Assembly: GCF_003171515.1 (NCBI RefSeq)
Contig: NC_089390.1
Span: forward strand, 9,242,274-9,306,273
DNA from: Pyrenophora tritici-repentis
Lineage: Eukaryota; Ascomycota; Dothideomycetes; Pleosporales; Pleosporaceae
Length of the DNA: 64,000 bases
Direction: 5' to 3'
The position numbers and the translations under genes were made by a program. Shown here piece after piece: positions 56,420-64,000 of this stretch (position 1 is its first letter; the number at the start of each line of letters is the position of its first letter). Under the pieces are notes generated by a model. It was not told where the DNA came from, searched no databases, and was given only the letters and a program-made list of their open reading frames with translations.

Positions 56420-59400
56420 ATGGCCGAAAATTTACAACCTATTGCCATAATTGGCCTAGCGTTCAAATTTCCCCAGGACGCGACATCCGAGGCTGCCTTT
56501 TGGCAGATGTTATGCGAGGGAAGATCAGCCAGCACAGAATTTCCACGAGATCGGCTGAACATTGATGCCTATTACCATCCGGATGAGGCTCGTCCAAGCA
56601 CAGTGAGCCGAGCTATTGTACTAGAGTTTGACAGAGCAGATAGACTAAAGATATCAGATACCGTTGCGTGGTGGAAACTTCATTAATGAGGATTTGAGCA
56701 AGTTCGATGCTCCGTTCTTCTCGATTACCCCGGGCGAAGCAGCATGTATGGACCCTCAACACCGACTTATGCTTGAAACGACGTATCATGCGCTGGAAGA
56801 TGGTAAGAATATAAACACGTGCTGCAAACATCTGCTTACATTTTCTTGTAGCGGGTATCCCAATCCCGCATTGTAGTGGCTCCGACACGTCAGTCTATAC
56901 CGGATGTTTCACTAATGATTACCTAAGCATACTCCAGCAAGACTATGAAGCCGAACAGCGTCATGCAGCTATGGGTATTGCCCCGTCAATGCTTGCAAAC
57001 CGGTTGAGCTGGTTTTATGATCTCAAGGGCACATCGATGAACATAGACTCGGCATGCTCTAGTAGTCTCGTCGCACTCCATCTTGCGTGTCAAGACTTGC
57101 GATTGGGAACCTCATCAATGGTATGTGGCTGAAACACTCCGAATCGCCTGCGATGCACTAACATGGCTATGAAGAGTCTGGTTGGCGGCGCGAACCTCGT
57201 TTACCACCCTAATTTTATGAAGATGATGTCCGACTTCAACTTCCTCTCAAAAGACAGCCGTTGTTGGAGTTTTGACAAAAAAGCCAATGGTTATGCCCGC
57301 GGGGAAGGGTTCGCCATGCTCGTACTCAAACGCCTCCCCGACGCGTTAAGAGATGGAGACACAATTCGCGCTGTGGTGCGAAACACCGGATCGAACCAGG
57401 ATGGTAGAACACCAGGTATCACTCAGCCGAGCCGAGATGCTCAAGTAGATCTGATCCGAAGGACCTACAAGCAGGGAAACATCGAGATGGAGCCAACGCG
57501 ATACTTTGAGGCTCACGGAACAGGCACCCCTATTGGAGATCCAGTTGAGGCAAACGCCATCGGGATTGCTTTCAAACAACATCGTACATCGGATGATCCT
57601 CTCTACATTGGCGCAGTCAAAGCCAACATCGGGCATCTTGAAGGAGCTAGTGGTTTGGCTGGCATCGTGAAGACAATCATGGTCCTCGAAAATGGTGTAA
57701 TTCCACCAATTGCAGGCTTCGAAAGATTAAACGATCAGGTGGACCCTGGAGCTCTACATCTACTCGTTAGTGCAATGCTTGTCTAGCTGGTTTCATCCAC
57801 TGATATTTGCAGTTTCCCAAGACGGCCACGCCATGGCCAACGTCCGGTCTACGAAGAGCATGTGTACGTGGCACCTGTTACAATCTTTGTGTATGTGGAA
57901 AGTATTGACTTTGCTTTCCAGATCAACTCATTTGGCTTTGGAGGCACGAATGCCACTGCTATACTAGACGATGCGTGTCATTTTCTCGAGCAACATGGCT
58001 TGAGTGGCCACCACCGGACTCATCGCAACCCACGGAAAGAGATGACAAACGGAGATCAGGCGAAGTATGTGAATGGTGGTACAGGGGAGCTAAGCGATAG
58101 ACCTCGACTTCTCACCTGGTCGGCTCCAGAAAAGAGCGCTCTGGGTGTCGCGGCAAGTTCACATTTGCAGTACCTAGATCAACATCCAGAGAAGACCCAG
58201 GCTGTGGTATACACGCTTTCTGCTAGAAGAAGCAACTTCATGTATCGATGCTTCAGTGTTGTACCACACCCTACGTCGATCAATATCAGCAGCGTAACCA
58301 TTTCGGCCCCAGTCAAGATCAACCCACATCCACGATCGGCATTCATCTTCACAGGACAAGGTGCGCAGTACCTAGGCATGGGCCAAGAGCTACTCGAATA
58401 TCACATATACAGAGCCAGTCTGGAGGCATCACAACAATGCCTGGCCGCACTCGGTTGTCAGTGGTCAATCTCCAGCGTCATCAAAGGAGAGCAACCCGAA
58501 TTAGATATCAGTTCTCCTGAGTACAGCCAGCCATTGAGCACAATTCTTCAGCTGGGTCTTGTCGATCTTCTGGAAAGTCTGAATGTCGCACCGACCGTGG
58601 TCATCGGACACTCGTCTGGCGAGATCGCCGCAGCATACGCAGCAGGTGCTCTCACACGGAAATCTGCCATGAAGATCGCCTATCATCGGGGAGTGTTGTC
58701 GTCACAGCTTGCACGGAATACCAGCCAGGAGTTATCCATGATGGCAGTTGCACTGCCACGGAGTGACATCTTACCATACTTTGCCCGTCTAAAGACACTG
58801 CAAGGTCGTCTCGATGTCGCCATTGGATGTTCAAATAGTCCAAAGAGCTTAACCCTGACCGGAGATCTACATCAACTTACCATTCTTGAACGGTGGTTCA
58901 AGGGAGATTCTATCTTCGCAAGAAGACTTCGGGTTCCGATGGCTTATCACTCCCGGTTTATGGAAAGCATTGCTCAAGATTATGCCAAAGCAATACAAGA
59001 CTTGGAACCCAGAGTCGCCAGACCTCGAGTTCCAATGATATCGTCCGTAACAGGGGATATTGTCACTGCTGGCACACTAAACACTGCAGCGTACTGGGTT
59101 CAGAATCTCACATCGACAGTCGAATTTACGGCAGCATTGCAGAAGCTTTTAGCTCAATCGCGGGTCAAACCGCGGAAGAAGCTCGGAGGAAATTTCTCAC
59201 CAGAACTTCGGATCAGTCATATATTGGAAGTCGGACCACACAGTGCATTGCAAGCTCCGATACGTGAAGTCTTGCAGGGTTCATCGAATACCGCGAAGCC
59301 GACTTATGCCACGTCACTCATGCGAGGACGGGATGCATGCGAGATGCTCCTGAATGCCCTTGGAGGCCTTTACTGTGCAGGCCATCCAGTGGATCTTCTG

Positions 59401-62400
59401 GCCGCAAACCAACTCGGGAAAAACAGCTTAACCTTACCTCCTGATCTTCCAAAATATCCATTCAACCACACGCGGTCGTATTGGCGAGAAAGCCGACTAA
59501 GTCGCAACATGCGGTTTCCCCAGCGAGCTCGACACAACTTACTGGGAACTCGTAGCCTCGACTGGAACAATCATATCGCGCAGTGGCGTAATACGATACG
59601 CTTAGCGGAAGTACAGTGGCTAGAGGATCACCGCATCAATGGAGATGTAATCTTTCCCGCCGCGGCAATGCTCGTCATGGCTATGGAAGCTCTGGCTCAA
59701 CTACTCGAGGACGACACTTTGCATGTCGCACATGGTATGCACCTATCCAACATAAAGTTTTGGTACCCAATTGCATTCTTGCTTGGGCAAGAGAGCGCAG
59801 AAGTTCAAACAACGCTAGAGAGAGATACTCACGGTGGTTCTCAATATCAATTCCAGCTCTTCGTTATTGAGAATGACAAGTATGTTCAATGCTGCAGCGC
59901 GCAGATTCGGCCATTGTTTGAAAAGCATGATTCATTAGACGCGGTATATGGCGCTACATTCCTCCAAGGAGAATCCTGTCGCAACTGGTTGGAGACTATC
60001 CGGAGCAGCACGAATGAGCACGCCAAGACAGATCCCTATGCTTTGTCAACTGGAAGCAAAGTGGAGTATGGGCCAGCATTCCGAAATCTGAAGCACCTGC
60101 GACTAGGGCAGAATGGAGTAGCAAGCGCAGATCTGGATCCTGAGACCTGGAGATTGAAGAAGACGAGTTGGCCAAGCCAGGAATACCTCTTACACCCCAC
60201 CGTGCTAGATGGCCTTGCACAAGTCCTCGTCCCTGCTCTTCATCAAGAAAAGCCAGGAGACCTTGCCACAATGGTGCCCTCAAGCATATCAAACATCTGG
60301 CTCAATTTCGATCGCAGCTCACACTGTGAAGGTCGAGTTCGTGTGGCGGCAAAGTGCAAGCTTCGCGGACACCGTGGAGCTTCAGCGGATGTAGTTGCCA
60401 TGTCGCCTGGCTTGGACACTCCTCTCGTCGTGCTACAGGAGCTGAGGACCACATTCATCGGTAGTCATGATGAACATGAGGTCGATGAAAAACCACGTCA
60501 CCTATGCACCAGACTGACTTGGAAGCCTGACATCGATATGATGAGTAGCCAGCAAATATTCCAACACTGCTCCGTCAATCGACCGAAGCAAGCAGAAAAC
60601 GCAGTCCAGTCATACAAATCTTTGATGACTGCGATCCTGTGTTTTGTAGTCGAGGCAGTCCAGTTTCTTGATAAGAGGCCGTGTCTGAGTTTACCCCAAC
60701 ATCTGGAATCCTACGTCTTGTGGTTGCGATATCAGAAGAACCGTATGTGCAACGGCGAATCGCCCGTCAGTCATCAAGAGGTCCTAAGCTTCCTTCAGGA
60801 TTCCGATGCTCGCAATGAACTCATCCAGCGTGTTGAAGCTTCCGGTGTTGACGGTCACTTCTTCATGCATCTGGGCAAGCACATCCTTCCCATTTTGGAG
60901 GGCACGGCTGATCCACTAGAGCTCATGTTCGGAGATGGGCTTGCTGACCGATATTACGAAACCATGCTTGCAAACGAGCATCACGCTCATCCTGCATCTG
61001 CTTACATCGACCTTGCCTGTTTCAAAAACCCTTTCATGAAGATTCTTGAGGTCGGCGCTGGTACCGGCGGTCAGACTCTTCGTCTTCTGGAACGAATGAG
61101 CGCTGGAGGTGTAAAGAGATGGGAAAGATACGATTACACTGATGTCTCACCTGGCTTCTTCGAGGCGGCCCAAGAAAAGTTCAAAGACTACATTGACCGT
61201 ATGCGATTCCGAGTTTGCGACATTTCCAAAGACCCAGTATCACAGGGATTGGAGGCTGGAACTAATGACATCGTTATCGCATCGCATGTTTTGCATGCTA
61301 CAGATGATCTTCAGCAGTCACTGCGCAACGTACGAAAGCTTCTCAAACCTAATGGGAAGTTACTGTTGTTCGAAACCACGGTTCCGGACGCGATACCCAT
61401 AGGTTTTGCCTTTGGTCTGCTCAAAGGCTGGTGGAATCCGCTCAACCATGAGAACCGGTCAACACTGAGTCCGTGCTTGACGACAAAAGCGTGGCATAAT
61501 AGTCTTCAATCTGCCGGTTTCTCGGGTGTCGACGTGGAACTTCCGGGTCAGGAGGAGCTTGAATGTCGCTATAGCAGCATCATTGTCTCTACCGCTGTGG
61601 AAAGGAGTCTCGACTCTGCCGCGCTCAACAACAACTCGGCTCACAGCATTGCAGTGATTGCAGATCCTTGTACCACAACGCAAGATGCAGATGCTAGGGC
61701 GATACAGGCAGGATTACACAGACTAAGCTTTCCTTGCGAGATTACTAAGCTCGAAGAATTTGCTGCAGGTGGCAGTGCGCCACCCAAGCTCGTCATATCC
61801 CTTCTAGAAATGGACAAGCCATTCCTAGACGACATTTCCGAAGTCAATTTCACTAACATTCAAAAGACTCTGCTCCGAAGCCGCTCAGTACTGTGGATCA
61901 CAAGAGACAAAGACGACTGGTCTGAGCCGCGACACCATCTTATCGACGGCGTCGGAAGGGTTCTGATGTCAGAAGACGCGACACGTAAATTCGCAAAGTT
62001 ATCTATTGACGGTCATGGTCCATTACACACAACAATGGTGGATACGATACTTGGTCTCGTTGTGTCAATGGCAACATTACCCGTCGAACAGCTGGAGAAT
62101 AATTATACTGCAAAGAATAACTCCCTCCACATCAGCCGTGTAACAGAATACGCAAGCATGAACGAAAGAGTTGCGAAAGCCATCTTGCCGCAACAGCGGA
62201 TCCACGAGCAGCTTAATGACATACAGACGGTCGCTTTGGGTATCGAACAAGTCGGCCATCTAGAGTCTATTGGATGGTTTGGGTACTACGGGCTCAAGCC
62301 AGCATCACAGCTCGATGACGATGAAGTACTGATAGAAGTCCGGGCCATCGGGCTGACCAATCACGATACCCACGTTGCTTCTGGTAACGTAGACGAGACG

Positions 62401-64000
62401 ACTTTCGGCATCGAATGCGCAGGAATCGTTATCGAGGCAGGATGCACATCTGGATTTTGTCTAGGACAACGAGTCTGTGCCCTACACAACTGTAGTGGCC
62501 AGTCCCGTATCTGCATACCATCCAGCGCAGTAATACCCATTCCAAATGACATGAGCTTCGCAGTCGCCGCCTCGTTGCCTACGGCCTTGTGGTTGGCGTA
62601 CCATGCACTAGTCCGCATTGCTCATGTTGAAGAGGGAGAAACAGTTCTCGTTCATCACGGACATAGTTGCGTCGGTCAAACGGTAGTTCAGATTGCCAAG
62701 ACATTGGGTGCGAATGTCCTTGTCACAACAAATTCTGAGACCAAAAGTCTGTTTCTGCAACAAAAACTTGGGTTTGCAGAGTCAAAAGTATTGGTAGTGG
62801 AGCACTCTTCGATTTTGAAGGAAGTCTACCAGGCTACGAATGGTCGGAAGCCTGATGTAGTGATAGGTGCTCTGTCAGAGGAGCTCATGGAAGAGATGGC
62901 TGGGCATATGGCGCCTTTTGGTCGTATGATCAACGTCGAATCACTGAACAGTAGGGCGCATGTCCAACGTGGATATCATGCCAACAACGTGGTTATGGCT
63001 ACTGTGAATTTGATGGACCTTCTCCGGGAAGACTTCCAAAGAGTAACAAAGACCTTTCAAGCTGCAATGAAGCTAGCTTTTCAGATGTACATCCAGCCGC
63101 CGGGACCGCTCCATCTTTTCGACGCTTCAGTCCCTGCGAATGCCTTCTTGCACTTTTCAGAACCGGAAACATTCGGCAAGCGAGTTATTGAACTGAATCC
63201 GCAGTCAAGGATCCCTGTAAGTCTTCCTCAGCCCCAAAATTGCAGTATACTTATATCGTTCAAGGCAACTATTTCGTCAAAACCCCGATATCTGTTTCCA
63301 GCAGATGCGACGTATGTCATTGCCGGTGGACTAGGCGGCCTAGGTCGAAGTTTTGCGCGTTGGATGGTCAACCGCGGCGCACGAAATCTGATTCTGCTTT
63401 CGAGATCCGGAGCCAAATCTGAGGCAGCGAAGCATCTGGTAGAAGAATTACAGGGACAAGGCGTTCGTGTTTTGACACCTGCCGTTGACATTGGTCTCTT
63501 GAGTAATCTAAGAGACGTGTTTTGTGCAGCAACAGAGGGCCTACCTCCGATCCGTGGTTGTATTCAGGCTACAGTGGCGCTGAGGGTATGTTTTCCAAGG
63601 CCAAACATAACACTGTGTGAAAAGAACTAACACCATACCAGGACAATCTGTTCGAGAACATGACATACGAAGATTGGAAAATTAGTACCCAGTCAAAAGT
63701 CTCGGGCTCATGGAACCTTCACGCAACTCTACCTGCCGGACTGGACTTCTTCATCCTCCTCTCGTCCATCAACGGCGTATTCGGTGGTCGCGCGCAGGCA
63801 AACTACGCCGCAGGAAATACCTACAAAGACGCCTTGGCACACTATCGCATTGAACAGGGAGAGAAGGCCATATCCATCGATCTCGGGCTCATGGTGAATG
63901 AAGGTGTGGTTGCTGAGAACGAGCATCTTCTTAGCTCCATGCGTCGCATCGGGCACCTCATGGACATACGGCAGGAAGAGCTCATCGCTTTGCTCGACAT
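56420..64000 (+). CDS. Highly reducing polyketide synthase, 3' end outside window
   Basis: Seven exons are visible: 56420-56602, 56658-56802, 56852-57120, 57175-57765, 57813-57863, 57922-63585, and 63642 to the window edge. The encoded order is KS (Cys about 178 in DSACSSS, then EAHGTGT and KANIGHLEG), AT ([11 protein letters not shown] near 557, GHSSGE near 642), DH ([10 protein letters not shown] near 983, Asp in HPTVLDG near 1175), C-methyltransferase ([11 protein letters not shown] near 1450), ER-like domain (about 1863-2180) and KR (from about 2207, [12 protein letters not shown], and the catalytic Tyr in QANYAAGN). The ACP must lie beyond 64000. KS, AT, DH, cMT and KR look intact. In the ER the NADPH loop reads HHGHSCVGQ instead of the usual GGVGQ, so enoyl reduction may be lost. 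No release domain is visible; the divergent FSH1-type hydrolase may serve. The product would be a reduced, possibly C-methylated polyketide chain. Confidence 0.93.

Noticed and set aside
57813..57863. Apparent frameshift in the HR-PKS near its small fifth exon
   Set aside because: Reading TTC CCA after the intron gave a broken frame, but TTT CCC AAG from 57813 gives [17 protein letters not shown], the normal family sequence, with good splice sites on both sides. No frameshift is needed.
1..64000. CRISPR arrays, rRNA operons, bacterial-type operons or riboswitches
   Set aside because: No regularly spaced short repeats or rRNA-like sequence were seen, and the spliced genes show a eukaryotic genome. 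tRNA genes were not recognised, but a covariance search could not be run.

Overview
The window reads as nuclear DNA of a filamentous ascomycete (Pezizomycotina). Genes are broken by short introns of about 44-103 bp with GT-AG ends and CTAAC/CTGAC-like branch sites. There are split type I fatty acid synthase subunits, a giant multimodular NRPS, a fungal highly reducing PKS, SAT4/PTH11-type and FSH1-type proteins, and the tail of a fungal non-LTR retrotransposon. A dothideomycete is plausible, but the sequence alone does not fix the class. All exon boundaries were worked out by hand from splice signals, reading phase and remembered family patterns; no search was run.

Layout. (1) 1-2472: no convincing gene; a decayed tandem repeat of roughly 105-155 bp units lies at about 254-955. 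(2) 2473-37145: a biosynthetic block. It holds FAS beta (minus), FAS alpha (minus), a divergent promoter of about 1.1 kb with three copies of TTGCTAGC, a cytochrome P450 (plus, six exons) and a five-module NRPS of about 6,281 residues (plus, three exons). The NRPS order is half-C, A1-T1, C-A2-T2, C-A3-T3-E, C-A4-T4, C-A5-T5, terminal C, then a carrier-like domain without its serine and a hydrophobic tail. (3) 38555-40245: a decayed kynurenine 3-monooxygenase-like gene with one lost splice donor and two in-frame TAG codons. (4) 41557-42757: a 5'-truncated LINE-type retrotransposon bounded by 15-bp direct repeats. (5) 44026-64000: a second block with an MFS exporter, a weak hypothetical gene, a second P450 (seven exons), a SAM methyltransferase, an alpha/beta hydrolase, a seven-helix SAT4-like membrane protein, an FSH1-type serine hydrolase and, divergent from it, an HR-PKS (KS-AT-DH-cMT-ER-KR) that runs off the right edge before its ACP.

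How the genes may work together. In the left block a dedicated FAS pair would make a medium-chain acyl group. The P450 may oxidise it, and after amination by an enzyme not seen here it could become an alpha-amino fatty acid loaded by one A domain of the NRPS. The five A domains, single epimerase and terminal C domain predict a cyclic or otherwise condensation-released pentapeptide with one D-residue at position 3. This is the logic of the HC-toxin and aspercryptin type of pathway, but the identity of the product is inference. In the right block the HR-PKS would build a reduced, possibly C-methylated polyketide. The FSH1 hydrolase is a candidate for releasing it, the P450 and methyltransferase for tailoring it and the MFS protein for exporting it. 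Whether the two blocks form one pathway or two neighbouring clusters parted by the retrotransposon cannot be decided from the sequence.
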